This document shows positions 33,684-41,732 of a DNA stretch of 64,000 nucleotides, in pieces. A program made the translations under genes and the position numbers. The notes below the pieces were generated by a model. It saw nothing but the letters and a program-made list of their open reading frames with translations. It was not told where the DNA came from and ran no database searches. Source of the DNA: Flavobacteriaceae bacterium (GTDB taxonomy: Bacteria > Bacteroidota > Bacteroidia > Flavobacteriales > Flavobacteriaceae); NCBI GenBank assembly GCA_027490305.1, contig JAIXYI010000084.1:106319-170318 (forward strand). Reading direction: 5' to 3'. Each line of letters opens with the position of its first letter. The first letter of the stretch is position 1.

Positions 33684-34529
33684 CTAAACTGCCGATTTCG
33701 CATTTTTACGGAAGGCAGACGGGGTCATTTCCTTCTTTTGGCGGAAGATGCGGTTGAAGTAGGTCAGGCTGTCATAGCCGGTGTCGGCCGCTACCTCCCG
33801 GATGGTTTTATCGGTTCGCACAAGTTGCAGGCAGGCCTCTGCCACCCGGATGTCGTTTACGTAATCTGAGAAGCCCCGTCCGGTGTGTCGTTTGAAGAAT
33901 TTGCAGAAGGCGCTGGGTGAGAGGTGTATGAGGGCGGCCACTTCCGAAAGTGTTAATCCAGAGGCTGCCTTTTCCTGGATGAAATGGCACACGGTATTGA
34001 TCCTTTGTGCATCGGCCGGACGAAGGGCCAGGAACCGTCCGGAGGCCAAGACCCGTGCGTTTTCACGGGGCAGTTGGTCGAGCACCGACAAGAGTTCGAC
34101 CACCCGAAGCGCCGGTGGTAAGTCGGGTAATTGCTGGAGACGGAGCGCTAATGTATCCGGTACCGGGTCGAAATGGAGTCCGCGTTGCGCGTCCTCCAAC
34201 AACCTACGTACGCCTTCAAATTCCGAAAGGGCAAGAAATGGCGCCAGAAACGCCTCCGAAAACTGGATGACGATTGCCGACGAGCCTTCCTCATCCGGTG
34301 CACTTGACCAGGTATGGGGCAGCCGTGGGCCCAACAACACGAGGTCACCCGGCCCAAACGTCTCATGGCTGTCGCCGACGATCCGTGTTCCGGAACCCCG
34401 CGTAATCAGCGTCAATTCGCACTCTGGATGGTAGTGCCACCGGAACTCGAAATGCGGCAGGGAAAGCGCATAGGCCACGAAAGAGGCGTCTTTCCGTATG
34501 GCATCGACTTCTTCTCGAACGGGTTTCAT
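33684..34529 (-). CDS. AraC-family transcriptional regulator
   Basis: A 281-residue regulator. The N-terminal cupin (FRWHYHPECELTLITRGSGTRIVGDS ... PGDLVLLGPRLPHTW, about 22-80) would bind a ligand, probably a sugar. The C-terminal pair of helix-turn-helix units is clear: SGLTLSEVAALIHLSPSAFCKFFKRHTGRGFSDYVNDIRVAEA and KTIREVAADTGYDSLTYFNRIFRQKKEMTPSAFRK. It is divergent from the four-gene sugar operon at 34652 and is its likely activator. Start 34529 gives a standard N-terminus; upstream in-frame codons lie in the intergenic promoter region. Confidence 0.92.
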   Translation of the reverse strand: MKPVREEVDAIRKDASFVAYALSLPHFEFRWHYHPECELTLITRGSGTRIVGDSHETFGPGDLVLLGPRLPHTWSSAPDEEGSSAIVIQFSEAFLAPFLALSEFEGVRRLLEDAQRGLHFDPVPDTLALRLQQLPDLPPALRVVELLSVLDQLPRENARVLASGRFLALRPADAQRINTVCHFIQEKAASGLTLSEVAALIHLSPSAFCKFFKRHTGRGFSDYVNDIRVAEACLQLVRTDKTIREVAADTGYDSLTYFNRIFRQKKEMTPSAFRKNAKSAV

Positions 34530-34628
34530 GGGTGTATGTGGGCTGTTTGAGAGACGAATGTACATACAAAAAGGAAATATAGTGCCATCTTTTGGTGTAG
34601 TGTGCCGTTTTTTGTTCCATCGCCCCAC

Positions 34629-34636
34629 TACTTTTG
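34629..34636 (+). promoter_or_regulatory. -7 box TACTTTTG of the sugar operon
   Basis: Perfect TAnnTTTG, 15 bp before the ATG of the PhyH-type gene. The -33 region has no well-placed TTG, as expected for a promoter that needs an activator such as the divergent AraC protein. Confidence 0.65.
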
Positions 34637-34651
34637 ACCAAAACGAATGAT

Positions 34652-35452
34652 ATGGATCCTCTACACGAACCGTATGTATTGTCAGACGAACAAATCGCTT
34701 TTTACCGCGAGAACCGGTATATCAAATTAAAGCAGGTATTCGACCCCGAAACCCTGGCACATTTCAACCGCGTCATCTCAGAGCAGGTCGACCGCATGCA
34801 TACCGATGAGGTGCCGCTTGACGAGCGCGACACCTACGGAAAGGCCTTCCTGCAATTGTTCAACCTGTGGCGGGAAAGCGACGACGTGCGTGCACTCGTC
34901 TTCAGCAAACGCCTGGCCGGCATTGCAGCAGCCCTGATGGAAACCGAAGGGGCGCGGTTGTATCACGACCAGGCGCTTTTTAAAGAAGGTGGGGGCGGCA
35001 TCACGCCCTGGCACGCCGACCAATATTATTGGCCCTTGACGACCGACAAAACCGTCACAGCCTGGATTCCGTTGCAGGCCACGCCGCTCGAAATGGGCCC
35101 GCTTGAATTCAGCGCGGGCAGCCACGTTATCGTCGACGGACGCGAACTGGCCATAGGCGATGAAAGCGAACAGGCGATCCAGCAACGGCTTCGTGTGACC
35201 GATTTCCGGCACGTCATTGAGCCGTTTGATGCGGGTGAAGTCAGTTTCCATTCCGGTTGGGTGTTTCACCGCGCCGGTGCCAACCAAACGGAGGCGATGC
35301 GGAAAGTGATGACGGTTATTTATATGGACCGCGATATGATCCTGAAACAACCCGAGAACCGCAACCAGGAGAACGACTGGCACAAATGGTGTCCGGGTGC
35401 CCGCGTGGGTCAGGTCATTGATACACCTTTAAATCCTATCTTGTATCCATGA
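34652..35452 (+). CDS. Phytanoyl-CoA dioxygenase (PhyH) family Fe(II)/2-oxoglutarate oxygenase
   Basis: A 266-residue cytosolic non-haem iron oxygenase. The metal triad is H121-A-D123 in GGGGITPWHADQYYW and a distal His, most likely His206 in GWVFHRAGANQT, where Arg207 is near the position that binds the oxoglutarate carboxylate. The substrate is unknown, and PhyH proteins hydroxylate many small molecules. First gene of a four-gene operon (with isomerase, GH127, GH13); overlaps the next by 4 bp. The ATG at 34652 is preferred to a TTG six codons earlier, which would place coding sequence in the promoter. Confidence 0.88.
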   Translation: MDPLHEPYVLSDEQIAFYRENRYIKLKQVFDPETLAHFNRVISEQVDRMHTDEVPLDERDTYGKAFLQLFNLWRESDDVRALVFSKRLAGIAAALMETEGARLYHDQALFKEGGGGITPWHADQYYWPLTTDKTVTAWIPLQATPLEMGPLEFSAGSHVIVDGRELAIGDESEQAIQQRLRVTDFRHVIEPFDAGEVSFHSGWVFHRAGANQTEAMRKVMTVIYMDRDMILKQPENRNQENDWHKWCPGARVGQVIDTPLNPILYP

Positions 35453-36273
35453 AAATACGATACTGTGCTACCTATTGGGGCTGCGAAGGAATGGCAGGCG
35501 ACCATTTCCTCGATGTGGCCCGTGAGGCGGGTTATGAAGGGGTGGAAATCAACCTTCCATCCGGTGATTTTGACCGCCCCGATTTTCGAAACAAATTGGA
35601 AACCTGGCGACAGAATGACGGTTTTGCGTTCGTCGCCCAACAGGTGCTGGCCGGTCGTCGTGAGCTGCCGTCGGAATATATCGCCCGGATGACAGAACGA
35701 TTGGAACTGCTTGCGGCCTTCCGTCCGGACTTTACGAATTCACACACCGGTAAAGACTTTTTTTCCTTCGACGATAACTGCCGGGCTATCGAAGCGGCTG
35801 AGACCGTGGCGCTGAAAACGGGTATCCCGGTCTACCACGAAATCCACCGGGGGCGTTTTACCTTTCATTTGCCGGGCTTGCTTCCGTATCTCGATAAATT
35901 CCCGGAGATGAAACTCACCGCCGACTTTTCTCATTGGTGTTGCGTATCGGAAAGTCTGTTGGACGACCAGCAGGAGGCGCTTTCCCGCATTTTTCCGCAC
36001 ATACGCCATTTGCACGCCCGGGTGGGCTTCCCGGAAGGGCCACAAGTAGGCGACCCATTTGCATCGGCTTTTGAAGATGCTTTGTCGGCACACGTGAGTT
36101 GGTGGGAGGAAATCATCCACCAGCGCAAAGCGGCCGGGGATACTACTTTCACTATTACCACCGAGGCGGGTCCGGAGCCCTATATGCCGCTTGACGGAAC
36201 CCGTCCGGTGGCGGATAACTGGGAAGTGAACAAGCGGATGATGTCGTTCCTGAAACAAACCCTTTCCTCATGA
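35449..36273 (+). CDS. Sugar phosphate isomerase/epimerase-like TIM barrel (AP endonuclease 2 family)
   Basis: A 274-residue TIM-barrel enzyme. GYEGVEINLPSGDF, PVYHEIHRGRFTFHLPGL, MKLTADFSHWCC, IRHLHARVGFPEGPQVGDP and TFTITTEAGPEPYMP place metal-binding Glu, Asp and His residues at the ends of strands as in the xylose-isomerase-like (PF01261) family. It might isomerise or epimerise a sugar or keto-sugar, but the substrate is not readable. It overlaps the oxygenase before and the GH127 gene after by 4 bp each. Confidence 0.85.
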   Translation: MKIRYCATYWGCEGMAGDHFLDVAREAGYEGVEINLPSGDFDRPDFRNKLETWRQNDGFAFVAQQVLAGRRELPSEYIARMTERLELLAAFRPDFTNSHTGKDFFSFDDNCRAIEAAETVALKTGIPVYHEIHRGRFTFHLPGLLPYLDKFPEMKLTADFSHWCCVSESLLDDQQEALSRIFPHIRHLHARVGFPEGPQVGDPFASAFEDALSAHVSWWEEIIHQRKAAGDTTFTITTEAGPEPYMPLDGTRPVADNWEVNKRMMSFLKQTLSS

Positions 36274-38192
36274 AAACACCCGCATTATTGGTTTTGTTCG
36301 GACTTTCCGCCTACGCGCAGGACCCGTTTGCCGTCCAACAACCGATTGCCGAAACTTATACCGTCTTACCGGTCGGTGCCGTGCGGCCCGAGGGTTGGTT
36401 GCGCAAGCAGATGGCGCAGAACCTCGACGGCTTTATCGGGCATCTCGACAGCCTGGCGCCCGATTTGGTGGTGGCAGACGACATCTTCGTTCGCGACCGG
36501 CTTTCCCGGAAGGTCAAATCGAAAGATGTGGGCGCACTGGGGAACGAAGGCGATTGGCAAATACAACTGTTGTGGTGGAACAGCGAAACCCAGGGGAATT
36601 GGCGGGATGGATTCATCCGGAGTGCCATCCTATTGGGCGACGAAACCCAGTTAAAGCGGGCGCAGGCGTATGTCAACCGTATCCTCGCGAGCCAGGACGC
36701 CGATGGTTACCTGGGTATCTACGACGCCGATCTTCGCTATAATTTTGATAATGAGAATGGCGAGCTGTGGGCCAAGACGACCCTTTTGCGTGGCCTTCTC
36801 GCCTGGTACGACTACACTCGTGATTCGCGTGTGCTGGATGCGGTGCGTCGGGCCGTCGACAATACTATATCCGGTTTCCCCACGACATCCCATCCATTTT
36901 ATTCAAAAAACGAGAATGTGGGCGGTACGTCACACGGACTCACGTTCACGGACGTCCTTGAGACGTTGTATTCGTACACCAAAGACCGAAAGTACCTTGA
37001 TTATGCCGTGTTTCTCTACCGGGATTTTTCCCTCCAGAAACTCAACGAAGACGGTCAATATGCTAAATTGATGGATCCGGCGCTGCCGTTGAAAGGACAC
37101 GGTGTGCATACCTATGAGCAGCTTCGTTCGCTGGCGGCCGCGGCCTATGCATCGGGCAATCCAAACCTGCTGTCGGCCTTACGTCAGTTTGAAGCCAAGA
37201 TAGATAAAGCGACCACTGTCACGGGTGCGCCCATCGGCGACGAGTGGATTTTGGATGGGGAAGCCGCGCCCGAACGCGGTTACGAATATTGTTCTTTACA
37301 GGAATTGATGCACAGTTATGAAAGCCTGTTTGCCAAAACCGGCAAGACGTCTTACGGTGATGCCATCGAGCGCTTGTTCTTTAACGCGGCCCAGGGTGCT
37401 CGGCATCCGGAGGGCTGTGGTATCGCCTACCTCAAAACCGACAATTCCTTTGAAATGACAGGCGGAAGGAACGGCGATACATCCGATCCGAAACAAACCC
37501 GCTATCGGTATTCGCCCGTGCACAAAGAAGCAGCCGTCTGTTGTGTCCCGAATGCAGGCCGGATTGCACCGTATTACGTGCAGTATATGTGGATGAAGAA
37601 AGGGGAGGATACGCTGATCGCGTCGCTGCTGGGACCATCAAATTTGACAACGGAACTCGGTGGAAAAAAAGTCCGCATTACAGAAACGACGGAGTATCCC
37701 TACGGTAACCGCATCGTATTTACCATAGAAACCGCGGCTGATTTTGTGCTGCTCGTCCGAAAGCCTGAATGGGCAACCGTCAAGGAGCCGGTTGACCCCA
37801 GCATCCTTCCAACCGAATCGCCCTTCTGGCGGTATGAGGTAAAGAAAGGAAAACAGGAAATCACGGTTGACCTGCATCCGAAATTCCTATTGGCGGAAAC
37901 AGCCGACAAAAAAGGAGCTTATTTTACCTACGGCCCGTTGGTGCTGGCCTATCCCATCGACGCAAACGAGACCATTACGAAGCGCTATCCTTTTGGCGAT
38001 TTTAAAGAGTTGCACTACCGTCCGAAAGACCGTCGGATGTACTTTCTGGATCCGAATAAACCGCCCCGATATGAGCAGAAAGACGGGCAATTTTTTGTAG
38101 AACTCTACGACGAACACCAGCGTCTGCATCGACTCGAACTGCAACCCGTCGGCAAAACCATCTTACGTCAAACCGTATTTCCACGACCATGA
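36270..38192 (+). CDS. Glycoside hydrolase family 127 (beta-L-arabinofuranosidase-type), exported
   Basis: A 640-residue glycosidase with signal peptide (MKTPALLVLFGLSAYAQ). The zinc/nucleophile site is conserved: Glu339 and Cys341 in GYEYCSLQELM and Cys424-Cys425 in VCCVPNAGR, which match Glu338, Cys340, Cys417 and Cys418 of the Bifidobacterium enzyme HypBA1, where Cys417 is the nucleophile. That makes an active GH127/146-type enzyme likely, acting on beta-L-arabinofuranose or a related furanoside. Third gene of the operon, with 4-bp overlaps at both ends. Confidence 0.9.
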   Translation: MKTPALLVLFGLSAYAQDPFAVQQPIAETYTVLPVGAVRPEGWLRKQMAQNLDGFIGHLDSLAPDLVVADDIFVRDRLSRKVKSKDVGALGNEGDWQIQLLWWNSETQGNWRDGFIRSAILLGDETQLKRAQAYVNRILASQDADGYLGIYDADLRYNFDNENGELWAKTTLLRGLLAWYDYTRDSRVLDAVRRAVDNTISGFPTTSHPFYSKNENVGGTSHGLTFTDVLETLYSYTKDRKYLDYAVFLYRDFSLQKLNEDGQYAKLMDPALPLKGHGVHTYEQLRSLAAAAYASGNPNLLSALRQFEAKIDKATTVTGAPIGDEWILDGEAAPERGYEYCSLQELMHSYESLFAKTGKTSYGDAIERLFFNAAQGARHPEGCGIAYLKTDNSFEMTGGRNGDTSDPKQTRYRYSPVHKEAAVCCVPNAGRIAPYYVQYMWMKKGEDTLIASLLGPSNLTTELGGKKVRITETTEYPYGNRIVFTIETAADFVLLVRKPEWATVKEPVDPSILPTESPFWRYEVKKGKQEITVDLHPKFLLAETADKKGAYFTYGPLVLAYPIDANETITKRYPFGDFKELHYRPKDRRMYFLDPNKPPRYEQKDGQFFVELYDEHQRLHRLELQPVGKTILRQTVFPRP

Positions 38193-39709
38193 AAAAAATA
38201 GTCCTACTTGTATTCCTGTGCTTCGCCACGGTTGCGCAATGCCAAAACGATGTCTTCTACCATGTCTTCCAACGCAGTTTCTTCGACAGCGACGGCGACA
38301 AACAGGGTGATTTGAAGGGCATCCATCAAAAACTCGACTATCTACAGGAGTTGGGGGTAACGACGCTGCTGCTTACGCCGTTGTATGCGTCCGACTTTTA
38401 CCACAACTATTTTGCGTATGACTTCGCTGCGATTGACCCTGAGTATGGCACGATGGACGATTACCTGCTGTTGGTGAAGGAAGTCCATAAACGCAAAATG
38501 AAAATCTACCAAGACGTCGAAATGCAATATGTCGCAGGCGGTCACCCGTGGTATAAAGAGGGTTACGGCCAACCCGGATCGCGTTATGGCGATTACCTCG
38601 TCTATCTGGATGAGGCGAAAACCAAGCCGTTTCTCTTCTGGAACATTGAAGATTTCACTATGTGGGACGGTCACAAGCAGAAGATACTCGTGGTCAATAT
38701 GGCGAATCCGGAGGTGAAAGACTACACTTATCGGACCCTTCTGCACTGGGTAGACCCCAACGGCGACGGGCGTTTTGACGACGGTGTCGACGGTTTTCGA
38801 CTCGATCACATGATGGACGACCTCGACAACGCCGGTAAGCTCACGCATCTTTTTCGCGATTTCTGGACACCGCTACTTGGTAAGCTGCGTGTGACGAATC
38901 CGAAGCTGAAGATCGTCGCCGAGCAGGCCGATTGGGCATCGTATGGGCATGAATACATGACCGGCGGTTCGGTCGATTATACGTTTGCGTTTCGACTGAA
39001 GTTCGCGCTGACGAAGTTCGACAAGCGCGAGATACTGAAGACGGCCGACAGCACCTTCCATTTCAATCCGAGCGGAAAAGACCAATTGGTGTTTCTTGAA
39101 AATCATGACACGGGTCGTTTCGCGTCAGAGCCCGGTATGTCGATGGCGAAAGAAAAAGCGGCGGTGGCCTTGCAATTATTGATGGGGGGTATTCCGTCCA
39201 TCTATTACGGACAGGAAATCGGTATGAAAGGCAAGCAACAGTCGCATGGCACCACGGATGGCAACGATATTGGTGTTCGCGAGGCCTTCGACTGGTATAC
39301 CGACGGAGAAGGGAAGGGCATGGCGCGTTGGTACGAGAAAACGGGTCCGTGGTGGGACAACCGCAACGAAAAGCCCGCCGACGGCATCTCCCTGCAGGAA
39401 CAACAAAACGACCCGAATTCGCTTTTCAGTTGGTACCGCACGCTACTGGCACTAAGGGCCCAATCGCCCGTTTTGCAGCAGGGTGTTTTTTCAGAGGTAC
39501 GGAACGATAACGATGCGGTTGTGAGTTTCTACCGGGAGTATCAGGGAAAGAAGGTGCTGGTCATCGTAAACCTGTCAGATAAAGTACAGGAACTAACACT
39601 GGAAGGCACCTCGTTGGTAGGGAAAAACCTGTTGCACAAAGGGTATTTCTTCAAACGCAGCGCCCGGGTTGATTTGGCTCCTTACGAAGTGATCGTAGCG
39701 AAACCCTGA
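38189..39709 (+). CDS. Secreted alpha-amylase-family enzyme (GH13)
   Basis: A 506-residue exported enzyme with signal MKKIVLLVFLCFATVAQC. The catalytic triad is visible: Asp206 in GVDGFRLDH, Glu245 in IVAEQADW and Asp307 in LENHDTGR. Strands such as FYHVFQRSFFDSDGDKQGDLKGIHQKLDYLQELGVTTLLLTP and IPSIYYGQEIGM are typical. Likely cleaves alpha-glucosidic bonds in the periplasm; neopullulanase or cyclomaltodextrinase-type activity is possible. The stop lies 2 bp from the convergent FtsB-like gene, with no terminator between. Confidence 0.93.
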   Translation: MKKIVLLVFLCFATVAQCQNDVFYHVFQRSFFDSDGDKQGDLKGIHQKLDYLQELGVTTLLLTPLYASDFYHNYFAYDFAAIDPEYGTMDDYLLLVKEVHKRKMKIYQDVEMQYVAGGHPWYKEGYGQPGSRYGDYLVYLDEAKTKPFLFWNIEDFTMWDGHKQKILVVNMANPEVKDYTYRTLLHWVDPNGDGRFDDGVDGFRLDHMMDDLDNAGKLTHLFRDFWTPLLGKLRVTNPKLKIVAEQADWASYGHEYMTGGSVDYTFAFRLKFALTKFDKREILKTADSTFHFNPSGKDQLVFLENHDTGRFASEPGMSMAKEKAAVALQLLMGGIPSIYYGQEIGMKGKQQSHGTTDGNDIGVREAFDWYTDGEGKGMARWYEKTGPWWDNRNEKPADGISLQEQQNDPNSLFSWYRTLLALRAQSPVLQQGVFSEVRNDNDAVVSFYREYQGKKVLVIVNLSDKVQELTLEGTSLVGKNLLHKGYFFKRSARVDLAPYEVIVAKP

Positions 39710-39711
39710 TC

Positions 39712-40062
39712 TCAATCGGGTCGGCGGGTTACGGTGTCTTTCCGCTCGCCTTCGTATTCGATGATGTAGATATCCTCGCTGTCGCGTTTCATGTAGTATT
39801 GTTCGCGGGCGTATTTCTCTACCTGGTTTGGGTCTTTCAGCGCTTCGATACTCATCGAATCGCGGCGGATTTCGTTTTCGTAATACCGTTTGTTCGCCTC
39901 CAATTCATCAATTTCCTTGTCGAGCGGTCGTTGGTTGAGCCAGGAATAGTTGTCGAAGAACAGCATCCATACCACAAAAAACAGCGAAATCAACACATAC
40001 CGATTGCTCAGTACACGCAGTACGGGTCGGTTTTCGAGTGTCTTTTTCAGCGGGTTCTTCAT
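39712..40062 (-). CDS. FtsB/DivIC-like septum formation protein
   Basis: A 116-residue bitopic protein: cytoplasmic basic start, membrane helix YVLISLFFVVWMLFF (about 23-38), then a periplasmic coiled coil (DKEIDELEANKRYYENEIRRDSMSIEALKDPNQVEKYAREQYYMKRDSEDIYII) with the FtsB/DivIC family ending. It should join the FtsB-FtsL-FtsQ complex of the divisome. The start at 40062 is set because upstream codons fall in a heptad array. In flavobacteria it usually lies between udk and mutA; here the sugar operon separates it from mutA. Confidence 0.88.
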   Translation of the reverse strand: MKNPLKKTLENRPVLRVLSNRYVLISLFFVVWMLFFDNYSWLNQRPLDKEIDELEANKRYYENEIRRDSMSIEALKDPNQVEKYAREQYYMKRDSEDIYIIEYEGERKDTVTRRPD

Positions 40063-40069
40063 GAAGGCG

Positions 40070-40220
40070 TGTTGAGGGTTGAGTTTTGAGGGTTGAGTTT
40101 TGAGTTGAGCGCTACTTACTTTGATTGGGTTGACTAAAATTACGCGGTTACGGAACGCCTCACAAGTTTTTTTGTTGAATGGCCCCACCAACTCAAAACT
40201 CAACACTCAAAACGCAAAAC
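40070..40220. repeat. Inverted pair of heptad arrays (TTGAGGG/TTGAGTT and AACTCAA)
   Basis: 40070-40108 holds TTGAGGG, TTGAGTT-type words; 40187-40220 holds AACTCAA, CACTCAA, AACGCAA, the reverse complement of the same word. About 80 bp of unique DNA (with the FtsB-like gene's promoter region) lies between, so the whole could form a stem. It sits between the udk and FtsB-like genes. Confidence 0.8.
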
Positions 40221-40222
40221 TG

Positions 40223-40831
40223 TTACAGGATTCGCTGGTTGATCACCGCCCGCACCACATCGATCGCCACCGTATTGTATTTATCGTTCGGAATGATGAT
40301 ATCGGCGAAGGCCTTTGTCGGTTCGATGAACTGTTCGTGCATCGGTTTGAGGGTGCTTTGGTAGCGGTTCAGCACCTCGTCCATGTCGCGGCCGCGCTCG
40401 GCGATGTCGCGTTTCAGGCGTCGTATCAGCCGTTCGTCTGGGTCGGCGTGCACGAATATCTTGATATCGAACAGATCCCGCAGCTCCGGATTCGCCAAAA
40501 TCAGGATGCCTTCCACAATCATCACCTTTCTCGGGTGCGTCACCACCACATCGTCGGTGCGGTTGTGGGTCACAAACGAATAGACCGGTTGCTCGATGGG
40601 TTCGTTCGCGCGCAGTTGCCGCAGGTGCGTCACCAGCAACTCGAAATCGATTGCCCGCGGATGATCAAAATTGATCAGCGCCCGCTCTTCGTAAGAGAGA
40701 TGGTCGTTCCGGCGGTAGTAATGGTCTTGTGAAATCACCCCCACTTCCGCGTCGGGCAATTCATTCATGATTTGGTTTACGACGGTCGTTTTCCCGCATC
40801 CGGTGCCGCCCGCGATTCCGATGATCAGCAT
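40223..40831 (-). CDS. udk: Uridine kinase
   Basis: Phosphorylates uridine and cytidine in pyrimidine salvage. The 202-residue protein has the P-loop GGTGCGKTT (residues 8-16), SQDHYYR, NFDHPRAIDFELL, VMIVEGILIL and DPDERLIRRLKRDIAERGRDMDEVL. Start 40831 places the P-loop at its usual distance from the N-terminus. A TATTTTTG box is seen on the minus strand at 40856-40863. Confidence 0.95.
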   Translation of the reverse strand: MLIIGIAGGTGCGKTTVVNQIMNELPDAEVGVISQDHYYRRNDHLSYEERALINFDHPRAIDFELLVTHLRQLRANEPIEQPVYSFVTHNRTDDVVVTHPRKVMIVEGILILANPELRDLFDIKIFVHADPDERLIRRLKRDIAERGRDMDEVLNRYQSTLKPMHEQFIEPTKAFADIIIPNDKYNTVAIDVVRAVINQRIL

Positions 40832-40954
40832 GTTGTGTTGTTTCTTCGTGTGCTGCAAAAATACACGGTCAATCCGATAATTCGGAATTTTACATTTTAA
40901 ATTTTGCAGGCACGCGCGGGCCCTGTTATCCGCTGCCGATAGCCTCTCCGTTTG

Positions 40955-41104
40955 TTTTTTTGGGCCGCTTTTCCGGCTGTTCGCTGCAAGTCCTCAGGCC
41001 TCAGGCGGTTTCGCAACGCGCTTCGGGCGCTTCCGTTGGTCGCGCCTCCGCTTCGGCGAAACCGGCCTTCGTCCTTCCGGGCTTTCCGCTGCCATCCGGG
41101 CGGC
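40955..41104 (+). repeat. Dispersed structured element A, copy A2
   Basis: 150 bp with T7 run. Outer stem GCCGC (40964-40968) with GCGGC (41100-41104), plus CCGG (40973) with CCGG (41096). Inner stem AGGCGGTTTCGC (41003-41014) pairs with GCGAAACCGGCCT (41056-41068). Boxes TTCGCTGCAAGTCCTC, CTTCCGTTGGTCGC and GGGCTTTCCGCTGC are intact. It lies 27 bp upstream of element B1. Confidence 0.85.
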
Positions 41105-41130
41105 ATCGTTTCGCACCGGCGCGGGTCCGT

Positions 41131-41310
41131 TTTAATAGGAGGTATGTCGAAGCGGGGGCGTTTGGATGCTTTCCACATTTAACAAAATCGATGGTTTTCC
41201 CGTAAAACGCTGTCGCCGGGAAACCGTATCTTGTCATAGGGAAGGGGCGGATGCGTCCCTTAACGAATGGATCGGACATGGCGGTACGGGAAAACCGCAT
41301 ATTTTGTTAA
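41131..41310. repeat. Element B, copy B1 (terminal inverted repeats)
   Basis: 180 bp; the palindromic core is 41179-41310 (132 bp). Its ends, TTAACAAAAT at the left and ATTTTGTTAA at the right, form perfect terminal inverted repeats, continued inward by GGTTTTCCCGTA and TACGGGAAAACC. The centre has a 28-nt stretch (41227-41254) that is identical in all three copies, partly a small hairpin AAGGGGCG-GATG-CGTCCCTT. The leading 48 bp (from TTTAATAGGA) are shared only with B2. Confidence 0.85.
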
Positions 41311-41417
41311 AAGGTGGGGTTCCTGTGTGCGGATCGCGCCGTGTACAAAGGGACTTACCATGCCAGCCTCCTTATTGTCGCTTACTGCTGCACTTTTTTC
41401 GTACCGCGCCAGTCGTT

Positions 41418-41597
41418 TTTAATAGGAAGTATTTCGAAGCCCGAGCGTTTGGACACTTTCCACAATTAACAAAATCGACGGTTTTCCCGTAAAATGCTGT
41501 CGCCGGGAAACCATATCTTGTCATAGGGAAGGGGCGGATGCGTCCCTTAGTCAATGGCGCGGACATGGCAGTACGGGAAAACCGCATCTTTTGTTAA
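41418..41597. repeat. Element B, copy B2
   Basis: Exactly 180 bp and exactly 287 bp downstream of B1, with core 41466-41597 and invariant centre at 41514-41541. It differs from B1 at scattered positions, many preserving pairing. The 107 bp between B1 and B2 are unlike the element and hold no gene. Confidence 0.85.
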
Positions 41598-41732
41598 AGT
41601 GTAGTCGCAAGTCAAAAGTGGAAAATCGGAGGTCGAAAGAAGTTTGGGAGATCGGACGCAAAACGACCGTTAATTTAATAGTCGAAAGTCAAAAGTTCCT
41701 ATTTGACGGTTTCTGGTCAGCCGCCCGCCCAT

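Noticed and set aside
41372..41587. Conserved small protein on the minus strand of B1 and B2
   Set aside because: Both copies translate to a similar peptide, but the third copy breaks the frame and the palindromic structure explains the conservation.
41131..41597. Element B as integron attC sites
   Set aside because: Palindromic ends near TTAAC and GTTAA and a size near 130 bp recall attC/VCR sites, but the consensus GTTRRRY ends are not met, there is no cassette gene between copies and no integrase in the window.
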